8,016 nucleotides of DNA from Candidatus Woesearchaeota archaeon (GTDB lineage Archaea > Nanobdellota > Nanobdellia > SCGC-AAA011-G17 > VGLX01): the NCBI GenBank assembly GCA_016866645.1, contig VGLX01000046.1:1-8016 (forward strand), read 5' to 3'. The position numbers were made by a program, and so were the translations under genes. Under the pieces are notes generated by a model that searched no databases, had not been told where the DNA came from, and saw only the letters and a program-made list of their open reading frames with translations. Below, in pieces: positions 1 to 5,706 of this stretch; position 1 is the first letter of the stretch; each line of letters starts with the position of its first letter.

Positions 1-820
1 CTTCTGATTTGACTCTTTTCAAGATTTTACCATCATCAAGGTCGTAAAGTATAGCTTCTACTACCACCTCTTCTAAGTCTTCATCATCATTGTTTTCTAC
101 GCTGACTTCCATCTCTATCTTGCTTCCAGGGTAGAAGTCTTCATCATCATCGGTTATGTCTATCTCGTCTATGTCTAGGTCAGTTCCTCCGGTGTAGTCT
201 TCACAGACGTCTTGAGGCCTGACGAATACTGTAAAAGTTTCTGTGTCAGAAGCCTTGGTAGGCGTCTCATCATCTTCTACCTTTACGGTTATAGTGTGGC
301 TTCCGATCTGCTCATCGTCTGGCGTCCAGGTTATGGCTCCTGTCGCGCTTATAGCCATCCCTGCTGGAGGGCTTACAAGCGAGAAGGTTAAGGTTGTATC
401 GTCTTCGTCTGTAGCTGTTACGGTGCACGTGTATTCTCCATCTTCGACTGCGTCAGGTTCGTCTGTGCAGTCTGTTATGCTTAGTACAGGTGCGTCGTTT
501 GCAGCTGCTACTGCGATTGTGAACGGGAAATCTGCTGTTCCGTCCGCATCAGTAACATGAACTGTGAACGCGTTTGATCCCGCATTGGCTTGTAGCGGTG
601 TTCCCGTGAGGGCTCCTGCGTTGCTTACACTAAGCCATGCTGGCCCAGTTAATGTGTAGCCGGTTATTCCGCCTGCATCGCCTGATGTTGCGGTTACTGT
701 TCCGGCATATGCTGTATCTTCAGTTGCGGTTAGTGGGCTTACGCCTGTTACCGTCACTGTTGCGCTTGCAGAACTTACTAAGAGTAGTAATAGCGCTAGT
801 ATTATTGCTATTTTTTTCAT
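1..820 (-). CDS. Secreted Ig/cadherin-like surface protein, putative S-layer type (partial, C-terminus beyond the window)
   Basis: 273 codons are visible and the frame is open at position 1. Residues 1-20 form a signal peptide: KK at positions 2-3, a Leu/Ile-rich core, and a likely cleavage site after ASA (18-20). Residues about 21-104 are an Ig-like domain with the PAWLSVSNAGALTGTP signature (60-75) typical of He_PIG/dystroglycan-type cadherin-like repeats. A second such domain follows (about 109-201) with PPAGMAISATGAITWTP (151-167); C118 and C132 could form a disulfide. From about 212 an acidic stretch (DDDED at 224-228) leads into a CARDB-like beta domain (FYPGSKIEMEVSVEN), a style common in DPANN putative S-layer proteins. 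The ATG is chosen because AGGAGG lies 7 bases upstream and a signal peptide follows at once. It is likely an exported cell-surface protein and perhaps a substrate of the archaeosortases nearby, but the region that would carry a sorting signal is missing. Adhesin or other secreted repeat protein is the alternative. Confidence 0.8.
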   Translation of the reverse strand, partial: MKKIAIILALLLLLVSSASATVTVTGVSPLTATEDTAYAGTVTATSGDAGGITGYTLTGPAWLSVSNAGALTGTPLQANAGSNAFTVHVTDADGTADFPFTIAVAAANDAPVLSITDCTDEPDAVEDGEYTCTVTATDEDDTTLTFSLVSPPAGMAISATGAITWTPDDEQIGSHTITVKVEDDETPTKASDTETFTVFVRPQDVCEDYTGGTDLDIDEIDITDDDEDFYPGSKIEMEVSVENNDDEDLEEVVVEAILYDLDDGKILKRVKSE

Positions 821-827
821 TTTTATG

Positions 828-833
828 CCTCCT
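828..833 (-). promoter_or_regulatory. Shine-Dalgarno site of the secreted surface protein
   Basis: Read on the minus strand this is AGGAGG, 7 bases ahead of the ATG at 820. It is a strong match to the archaeal 16S 3' end. It fixes the start and implies a leadered transcript. Confidence 0.75.
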
Positions 834-844
834 AATCCGTTAAT

Positions 845-857
845 TTTTAGCCTAAAA
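845..857. repeat. Short palindrome in the 5' leader of the surface-protein gene
   Basis: TTTTAG-C-CTAAAA is a perfect 6+1+6 inverted repeat. It lies between the predicted start of transcription (near 861) and the Shine-Dalgarno site. It could be an operator half-site pair or a weak RNA hairpin, or chance in AT-rich DNA. Confidence 0.3.
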
Positions 858-883
858 TGTTGTCATTGGTGAGTTACAACTTG

Positions 884-891
884 TTTATAAA
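884..891 (-). promoter_or_regulatory. TATA box of the surface-protein gene
   Basis: TTTATAAA lies inside the perfect palindrome GTTTATAAAC (883-892). On the minus strand it is preceded by CGAAAC, a plausible BRE. Initiation about 26 bases downstream would fall near 861, leaving a leader of roughly 40 bases that contains the AGGAGG. It is the best TATA match in this gap and correctly placed for the gene ending its start codon at 820. Confidence 0.55.
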
Positions 892-1058
892 CGTTTCGAT
901 TGCTGCAACCTTGATTAAAGCTTAGTCAGCTAAAAGAAACTAAGTTTCCGACGATATCTCCAAATTTGGCCTAAAAAAGTATATTATTGAAGGTAATAAA
1001 CATTTTAAATGAAAAAAGACATATAATAGACTTAGGTAAATAAAAAGCAGGTAAAACA

Positions 1059-1148
1059 ATGGGGGATAAAAAAACTCATAATTCTAGAAAAATTCGAAAT
1101 AATCCACAGAAGGGGGTATTAAACCATACGAATAATATCTTAAAATAA
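1059..1148 (+). CDS. Doubtful 29-residue basic peptide ORF
   Basis: ATG to TAA encodes a Lys/Asn/Arg-rich peptide starting MGDKKTHNSRK. A weak AGGT sits 6 bases upstream of the start, and AT-rich TATA-like stretches lie near 1003-1011 and 1019-1029. No family is recognised. Composition follows the AT-rich background, so it may be chance. It is listed only because it is the sole start-to-stop ORF with some ribosome binding site seen in this gap. Confidence 0.15.
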   Translation: MGDKKTHNSRKIRNNPQKGVLNHTNNILK

Positions 1149-1171
1149 ATAGTTATAATAGAATAATAAAC

Positions 1172-1180
1172 TATTTAAAA
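1172..1180 (+). promoter_or_regulatory. TATA box of the tandem metallophosphoesterase-like gene
   Basis: TATTTAAAA resembles an archaeal TATA box. Initiation about 26 bases downstream would fall near 1202, leaving about 30 bases of leader with the GAGGGG at 1220-1225. This placement conflicts with translation starting at the upstream in-frame ATG at 1180 and favours the ATG at 1234. Confidence 0.45.
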
Positions 1181-1219
1181 TGGCGCGGAATATCTATAAC
1201 ATATTATATAACAAAAAAA

Positions 1220-1225
1220 GAGGGG
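1220..1225 (+). promoter_or_regulatory. Ribosome binding site that sets the start at 1234
   Basis: GAGGGG lies 8 bases before the ATG at 1234. The in-frame ATG at 1180 has no comparable site and overlaps the TATA-like element. Confidence 0.5.
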
Positions 1226-1233
1226 GCGAGCTA

Positions 1234-3297
1234 ATGACACTCGACGAAACTGTTAAAGCTATGATAATAAGCGAGTATCCGTTAGACAGCGTGATAGGCA
1301 GTTCTAAGCAATGTAAAGAGGCTATGGAAGGCATTTACAAATGCATTGAATCCGAAAAACCAGATGTAATATTCGTTGACGGATTATTCTCTAGGATCAG
1401 ATACAGAGAGACCGACATCGCAGAAGTAGTCAACGACAATCCATTAGAGAACTTCATGGAAACAAGATTTGATATAGGAACAAAATTCCTAAACGAACTT
1501 AAGAAAAGAAACCCTTCATCAGAGGTCTACTATGTCCTTTCAGACGCTGACGAACATAACATAAGAAGGTTAACACAAAATGCGGCCATGAAAGTGATTC
1601 AAGAGAAAAAAGAAGAATTATCCACATTGAAGAAAGAAAGGGCTTATATTAACAAAAGCGTAAAAAAATACAAAGAGCTCGGCAAAGACAAAGAAGCAAG
1701 CCAATACACTAAGAAAAAAACTGAGCTTAACAAGAAGATAACCAAGCTTGAAAAAACAGCATTACTTAGGATACCTAGCGCTGAAAGCGCGGAGTGGAGA
1801 AACTTCAAAGAATCAACTCAGCAAAGCTACATTGACAAGATTAAACAGAAATCGCCCAGCGTAAACATTTCAGCTAGCAACGTCAAAACTAAAGTCAAAG
1901 GCTATGTAGTGTGGTATTCTCACAGCTGGAGCGCCAAGTCTGACATCCCTTCAGAATCGAGGACTAACAGGTTCATAGAACAGGTAAGGAAAGACTATAT
2001 GGGTGATCCTGAATCTATGCCTGATTTCTTCTTAGAAAGCGGTCATCACGGGGAAGCTATCGCTCACCCTTTTAGGCACAACTTAGAAGATAAATATTCC
2101 TTAGTAGCGAGCGGGGCAGTAATGGAAGACCAGAACATCGTGAAAAAGATAAGAGATAAAGAGTTCAAGCCAGAGCTCTTCCACGGTAAGATAAACAAGA
2201 TAGAAGCTTGCAAAAGGCAATCATCAAGCGCAAAGATACCTCCGCCAGGAATATCCGTCCTCGGAAAGAACAAAGATGGCTACTACGTGTTTATCTACTC
2301 AATAAGCGCATTATCCGAGATTGGTAAAGGATCAGCGCCTATGAAATTAGATTTCCAAGACGCTAACCTGTTATCAGACATCCACGTAGGCAAAGGCGCG
2401 GTAAGATATGACACCTTAGAAAAAGCTATTAAGAAATTAGAAAACGAGCTAGAAACAAGAGTAAAAGACGGAAAAGACGCGCCGATATTGCTGATACCGA
2501 ACGAGTCACTACAAGGATACAACTACAAAAGCATGCCTGTAGAGACGAGTAAACAAACGCCAATGGAGCTTGAAAAAATATTACTTGAGGCTTATCAGAA
2601 AGGCGCTTCCCCTAAGGAAATGGCTAAACTCGCAGGTAGCGAGATGTCAAAAAATAACTATCCAAGGATAAGCGACCAGGTAAGGTGGTACTTCCAGATT
2701 CTGAACAACCTCGTATTAAACACGCTGATACATGGTAAGTACGAGCCTTCAGTAGTGTTCAATGAAGGTACACACGTAGCACACACCACAGGGGATTTCG
2801 GAATATCTGAAGTGTTCTTGCAAACCTTCCCGTACTATGTACTAGAAATGTCTGCGCCGATACTGAAAAAAATCGGGCTTGACGACACTAAGATTACGGA
2901 ATTGTCTAAGAAGTACATAGCTGGCGGGTTTAAGAAGTTTGACGTCAAGATAGGCGATAACTTATACAAGTTCTCGACAGTCCACAAGCCAGGAAGCGCA
3001 GGCCCAGGAACTAACATTCCTCTGCAGCAGATAAAGAGAAGCATAACCATGGCTGACGATGCCGATGTGTTCACATCAGCTCACCTGCACACGCCTTACT
3101 TCTATGTAGTAGGCAAGTACCATACCAACAGCGTAAGCGCTTTTTACAAAGGCGCAACCTTCAACGAGTACGACTCGTACGGCAAAGCAGGCGGATGGAG
3201 CCCGGCAGTCATAGGATACGAGAAAGCGTTCTTAGCCAAGAACAAAGGAAAGAAAGGCGTCTACGGAGTACAGTTCATACTATCCGACGTTCTTTAA
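1234..3297 (+). CDS. Tandem metallophosphoesterase-like protein with coiled-coil insertion (687 aa)
   Basis: No exact family is recognised. The C-terminal half (about 370-687) shows the motif order of calcineurin-like metallophosphoesterases: LSDIHVG (380-386, the DxH motif), a degraded GD motif (LIPNESLQG, 420-428), EGTHVAHT (511-518, in place of GNHD), VHKPGSAGPG (583-592, the motif V His), and DADVFTSAHLHTP (609-621, in place of GHxH). The N-terminal half (about 1-360) appears to repeat the layout in more eroded form: PDVIFVDG (43-50), SDADEHN (103-109), YSHSWS (228-233), SGHHGEA (269-275), each half ending in a beta-rich segment. Residues about 119-177 are a charged Lys/Glu helical hairpin inserted in the first half. 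There is no signal peptide or membrane segment, so it is probably cytoplasmic. A nuclease or phosphodiesterase acting on nucleic acid or nucleotides is possible, but key metal ligands are changed and a structural role is equally open. It converges on the polyprenol kinase gene, sharing TTAA. The start is chosen from the ribosome binding site; an 18-residue longer form from 1180 is possible. Confidence 0.75.
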   Translation: MTLDETVKAMIISEYPLDSVIGSSKQCKEAMEGIYKCIESEKPDVIFVDGLFSRIRYRETDIAEVVNDNPLENFMETRFDIGTKFLNELKKRNPSSEVYYVLSDADEHNIRRLTQNAAMKVIQEKKEELSTLKKERAYINKSVKKYKELGKDKEASQYTKKKTELNKKITKLEKTALLRIPSAESAEWRNFKESTQQSYIDKIKQKSPSVNISASNVKTKVKGYVVWYSHSWSAKSDIPSESRTNRFIEQVRKDYMGDPESMPDFFLESGHHGEAIAHPFRHNLEDKYSLVASGAVMEDQNIVKKIRDKEFKPELFHGKINKIEACKRQSSSAKIPPPGISVLGKNKDGYYVFIYSISALSEIGKGSAPMKLDFQDANLLSDIHVGKGAVRYDTLEKAIKKLENELETRVKDGKDAPILLIPNESLQGYNYKSMPVETSKQTPMELEKILLEAYQKGASPKEMAKLAGSEMSKNNYPRISDQVRWYFQILNNLVLNTLIHGKYEPSVVFNEGTHVAHTTGDFGISEVFLQTFPYYVLEMSAPILKKIGLDDTKITELSKKYIAGGFKKFDVKIGDNLYKFSTVHKPGSAGPGTNIPLQQIKRSITMADDADVFTSAHLHTPYFYVVGKYHTNSVSAFYKGATFNEYDSYGKAGGWSPAVIGYEKAFLAKNKGKKGVYGVQFILSDVL

Positions 3298-3920
3298 ACA
3301 AACCCTGCAATGGCCGTGACAAGCCCAGTAATAGCAGTATTCTGAGCTAAGTGCATAGTTAAACCTGCAAGTATAGGTATTATCAAGTTATCATCTATCT
3401 CCATCTTTCCTATCTTAAGGTCTACAACTTCAGTTAGCATTCCAACAACGCTCCCTATGAACGCCAGCTTATAGTCCACGAACATAGATGCCACTAAACC
3501 TGCAAAGAAAATCCCTGCTAATGTACCTTCCAAGTGCTTAGCATTACTAAACTTATAACGCCCAAAATATTTGCCTATCATATGTGATACAGAGTCGCCT
3601 ACTGCAAGTATCATAATCGCAGCGAGAGCTATCTCCTCCTTAAAAACAAGCAGTGTTATCAAGACTCCCGATATGTACATCAAGCAACCCTTTCCAGGGC
3701 TTTTTTTAAAATCCTCCTCTCTTTCAAACCTTTTCAAGAACCATTTTATACCAGGCACATTGTATCTAAAGCTAAGGACAGATAATGTGAACCCTGCCAA
3801 GAATATTATGAACAGTATGGACGTATTTAAAATCCCAATTTTATAGAGTATGACTATAAACGTCCCAAGCAAAAGATGAAACACTTGTCTCCTACGCTCT
3901 AAGCTTTCTTTTTCTTCCAT
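3294..3920 (-). CDS. Dolichol/polyprenol kinase-like membrane protein (CTP-dependent kinase family)
   Basis: 208 residues. The N-terminus, ERRRQVFHLLLG (8-19), is the usual opening of the dolichol kinase/phytol kinase/CTP-transferase-like family. Family motifs follow in order: SPGKG (74-78), AVGDSVSHMIGKYFGR (106-121, the GDS nucleotide-binding motif), KHLEGTLAG (128-136) and DDN (176-178). Several hydrophobic helices make it an integral membrane protein. The expected reaction is phosphorylation of a polyprenol or diacylglycerol-type lipid from a nucleoside triphosphate, probably CTP, giving the polyprenyl phosphate carrier used in glycosylation; the lipid cannot be read from sequence. The start at 3920 is chosen because the ERRRQ motif follows directly. 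A longer reading from 4067 would lie entirely inside the PAP2 gene. The gene overlaps the PAP2 gene by 22 bases, with no ribosome binding site of its own visible, so translational coupling is likely. Confidence 0.8.
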   Translation of the reverse strand: MEEKESLERRRQVFHLLLGTFIVILYKIGILNTSILFIIFLAGFTLSVLSFRYNVPGIKWFLKRFEREEDFKKSPGKGCLMYISGVLITLLVFKEEIALAAIMILAVGDSVSHMIGKYFGRYKFSNAKHLEGTLAGIFFAGLVASMFVDYKLAFIGSVVGMLTEVVDLKIGKMEIDDNLIIPILAGLTMHLAQNTAITGLVTAIAGFV

Positions 3921-4492
3921 TTGAAAAAGCACTTCTTTTCTAACAGTATGGCACCATCCCCTGCGAGCAGCCCTATCAAGCATCCGAAGGCTACATCGCT
4001 TAGGTAGTGTACACCTACATATATTCGACTCAAGGATATTAATAAAGATAACGCTATCCAGAACCATTTCAAGTTTTGAAACTCTTTATCCAGTATAGGC
4101 AATGACGAGAACACTGTTGATGCGTGATGGCTTGGAAAGCTGCTATTCCAAGAGCTGAAAGCATAAGAAACGCCTGGAATTAGAGGCAGCGCTAAAGATT
4201 CAAAAGGCCTTACCCTTTGGATTGTTATTTTTAATGCTATCACCACAACAGAAGAAATCAGCCAGCTAACCCCCAAGGGGGTTATCCATTTTCTTTTATG
4301 CTCCTGCCATAAGAACAAAGTTGCCATCAAAAAGAAGATTATCACTATAGTCCACGTGTTTGTGAACCAAGCAGCTGACGAATCAAGAAAACTTGTCCTG
4401 TGCTGAGTGATTAACAGCGTTACCTGCTTGTCATAAAACCGGCTCAGAAAAGCAAACGCCAGGATTAATAAGTAAATCCACTTCTTTTTCAT
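3899..4492 (-). CDS. PAP2-superfamily membrane phosphatase (polyprenyl-diphosphate or phosphatidate phosphatase type)
   Basis: 197 residues with the complete three-part PAP2 signature: K88-x6-R95-P96, S118-F-P-S-H122-H123 (the PSGH motif with His for Gly) and S155-R156-x5-H162-x3-D166. H122 or H123, together with H162 and D166, would form the phospho-His catalytic centre. Hydrophobic segments near 5-18, 46-62, 74-88, 143-155 and 165-183 place it in the membrane with the active site at the outer face. In this family the usual substrates are undecaprenyl or dolichyl diphosphate, or phosphatidate-like lipids. Its pairing with a polyprenol kinase-like gene 22 bases overlapping downstream argues for lipid-carrier recycling, which is inference. 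The C-terminus is very basic (KKCFFKWKKKKA). AGGAG ends only 1 base before the ATG, too close for normal use. A TATA-like box 26 bases upstream suggests a leaderless transcript. Confidence 0.88.
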   Translation of the reverse strand: MKKKWIYLLILAFAFLSRFYDKQVTLLITQHRTSFLDSSAAWFTNTWTIVIIFFLMATLFLWQEHKRKWITPLGVSWLISSVVVIALKITIQRVRPFESLALPLIPGVSYAFSSWNSSFPSHHASTVFSSLPILDKEFQNLKWFWIALSLLISLSRIYVGVHYLSDVAFGCLIGLLAGDGAILLEKKCFFKWKKKKA

Positions 4493-4514
4493 ACTCCTGC
4501 TTTAACACTCTGAT

Positions 4515-4522
4515 TATTTAAA
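4515..4522 (-). promoter_or_regulatory. TATA box of the PAP2-polyprenol kinase operon, probably leaderless
   Basis: On the minus strand this reads TTTAAATA, centred about 26 bases from the ATG at 4492. That is the normal distance from TATA box to transcription start in archaea, so transcription would begin at or next to the start codon. Confidence 0.5.
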
Positions 4523-4543
4523 CCTGACGAAAAAAACGAAAGC

Positions 4544-4551
4544 AATATAAG
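4544..4551 (+). promoter_or_regulatory. Candidate TATA box of the archaeosortase pair
   Basis: AATATAAG is centred about 33 bases before the ATG at 4581, giving a leader of some 7 bases or less. The absence of any Shine-Dalgarno motif before 4581 agrees with a leaderless or near-leaderless message. The TATTTAAA at 4515-4522 could serve instead, with a longer leader. Confidence 0.35.
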
Positions 4552-4580
4552 AAACAAAAGAGCTATTAATCTTTAACAAA

Positions 4581-5159
4581 ATGCGGTATGAGATAAGCCT
4601 TACAATCCGGGTAATCCTAGCATTAGCATTGTTCATAGTACCCTTAGTCTTAGGGGTTAATATATTCCAGAAAGTTTTTGAAAAGGCTACTTTTGATATC
4701 GTTTACGCGTTCTTAGAAAGAAGCGGATTGAACCCTGAGACAGGGAGTTACAGTGTAAGTTATGCTATCAGCATACTAGACGGGGAGGCAACGATAAACA
4801 TAGTTAAGTACTGTGTCACGGCATCAGCATATTACCTCATGACCCTACTGTGTATAATCACTATGGGCGTAGCGATTTGGAAAAGAGCCCTAATGTTTAT
4901 AATAGGCATGGCTTCTATTTTTGCTATGAACCTTATAAGGATAGCCATACTTGTTCATACGCTGGTAACAAACGCTGGCGCGTATGATGCTATCCACTCC
5001 GCCCTGAACTTCGCCCTGTCAGTAGGTTATGTCCTGTTCATATGGGCGGCATTGTCGTTCATGTTCCATGTTAAGACCGTACCGTTTTATTCTGATATCA
5101 AATTCTTAATCAGCGAGATATCAAACAAAAGTTCTGCAACGGTGAAAGCAAAACGATGA
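4581..5159 (+). CDS. Exosortase/archaeosortase-family membrane transpeptidase, first of a tandem pair
   Basis: 192 residues with about four hydrophobic segments (near 8-27, 80-98, 103-127, 142-161). It carries the Cys-Arg-His set of the exosortase/archaeosortase family: C78 in VKYCVTASAYY, R120 in MNLIRIAIL and H139 in AIHSALNF, placed at helix edges as in the family. Archaeosortases are proposed to cut C-terminal tripartite sorting signals (short motif, membrane helix, basic tail) on exported proteins and to transfer them to a lipid. The C-terminus HVKTVPFYSD (163-172) recurs in the next gene, so the two are paralogues. The compact size suits DPANN forms such as the pacearchaeosortase type. 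The gene is divergent from the PAP2 operon across 88 bases. It overlaps its partner through ATGA. Its substrate is unknown. Confidence 0.85.
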   Translation: MRYEISLTIRVILALALFIVPLVLGVNIFQKVFEKATFDIVYAFLERSGLNPETGSYSVSYAISILDGEATINIVKYCVTASAYYLMTLLCIITMGVAIWKRALMFIIGMASIFAMNLIRIAILVHTLVTNAGAYDAIHSALNFALSVGYVLFIWAALSFMFHVKTVPFYSDIKFLISEISNKSSATVKAKR

Positions 5160-5695
5160 GTTATGTCAAAAGTCTTATCATAAGGGTTGCTGCTTCTGCT
5201 TTGCTGCTAACACTGCCTTTTAATGTTTTTTATGTCCTATTAGCAAAAATAACACTATGGACATCTTTAATCCCGATATACTTAATACGCTACCCGATAG
5301 AAGTCGATGGTAACAATCTGCTGATAGCCGGCCAGAGCCTAGAATTCGTCTCTGCATGCGTCGCTACTTCAGCCTACTACCTTTTGGCTTTGCTAGTATT
5401 GCTAACTAAAGACGTAAAGCCGAAAACAGGGGCTTACGTGTTCTTAACAGGGGCTTTGTTAATATTTGTTATGAATGTTGCAAGGATAGGCATACTGCTT
5501 TTCATACTCGTAAGGTTCGGTGAGAACTGGTTTGATAATGCCCATATATTCTTCTGGCAGTTCGTATCCACGGCTTACGTGGCATTAGTCTGGATATTCC
5601 TGACTTACAAGTTTAAAGTAAAATCAATACCCGTGTATTCGGATGCCTTGTTCTTATTCTCCAAAAGCGTGTTTCATAAGAAAAGAAAGCGTTAA
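5156..5695 (+). CDS. Exosortase/archaeosortase-family membrane transpeptidase, second of a tandem pair
   Basis: 179 residues, paralogous to the gene just upstream. The family residues are C68 in VSACVATSAYY, R110 in VMNVARIGIL and H130 in DNAHIFFWQ. The Cys-to-Arg spacing is 42 residues in both copies, and Arg-to-His is 20 here against 19 in the first. Four hydrophobic segments (about 8-30, 66-84, 93-118, 132-150) are followed by FKVKSIPVYSD (153-163) and a basic end, KKRKR. The start overlaps the previous stop as ATGA, and GGTGA lies 10 bases upstream, so the two are probably translated together. Both copies keep the catalytic set, so neither looks like a decayed duplicate. They could have distinct substrates or act as a heteromer; the sequence does not decide. 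Confidence 0.85.
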   Translation: MSYVKSLIIRVAASALLLTLPFNVFYVLLAKITLWTSLIPIYLIRYPIEVDGNNLLIAGQSLEFVSACVATSAYYLLALLVLLTKDVKPKTGAYVFLTGALLIFVMNVARIGILLFILVRFGENWFDNAHIFFWQFVSTAYVALVWIFLTYKFKVKSIPVYSDALFLFSKSVFHKKRKR

Positions 5696-5706
5696 GTATA
5701 ACTCTG

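Larger units (their letters stand above)
821..1233. other. AT-rich intergenic region between two divergent genes
   Basis: This 413-base gap separates the divergent surface-protein and metallophosphoesterase-like genes. It holds the leader and TATA box of the former (to about 891) and the promoter and ribosome binding site of the latter (about 1172-1225). Between them I see a perfect palindrome CCAAATTTGG (960-969), a small inverted repeat TTAG-TCAG-CTAA (922-933), and one doubtful 29-codon ORF. No tRNA, rRNA or CRISPR structure is visible. Confidence 0.6.

Noticed and set aside
70..150. Repeated TCTTCATCATCAT tracts (near 78-90 and 138-150)
   Set aside because: They are codons for Asp/Glu runs in the acidic part of the surface protein, not an independent repeat element.
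243..843. Plus-strand open frames at 243-560 and 637-843
   Set aside because: They are antisense to the surface-protein gene, whose frame has a signal peptide, a strong ribosome binding site and recognisable domains. Their products are low-complexity Ser/Val or Leu/Arg strings.
1180..1233. Upstream in-frame ATG of the metallophosphoesterase-like gene
   Set aside because: It overlaps a TATA-like element and lacks a ribosome binding site, whereas the ATG at 1234 has GAGGGG at good spacing. It cannot be fully excluded.
1234..3297. Identity as archaeal DNA polymerase D small subunit or Mre11
   Set aside because: Both contain phosphoesterase cores, but I see no OB-fold leader like that of the polymerase subunit, the metal motifs are not intact as in Mre11, and no Rad50-type gene is nearby.
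3921..4067. 49-residue N-terminal extension of the polyprenol kinase
   Set aside because: It lies wholly within the PAP2 coding region, has no family similarity, and the family N-terminus ERRRQVFHLLLG begins right after the ATG at 3920.
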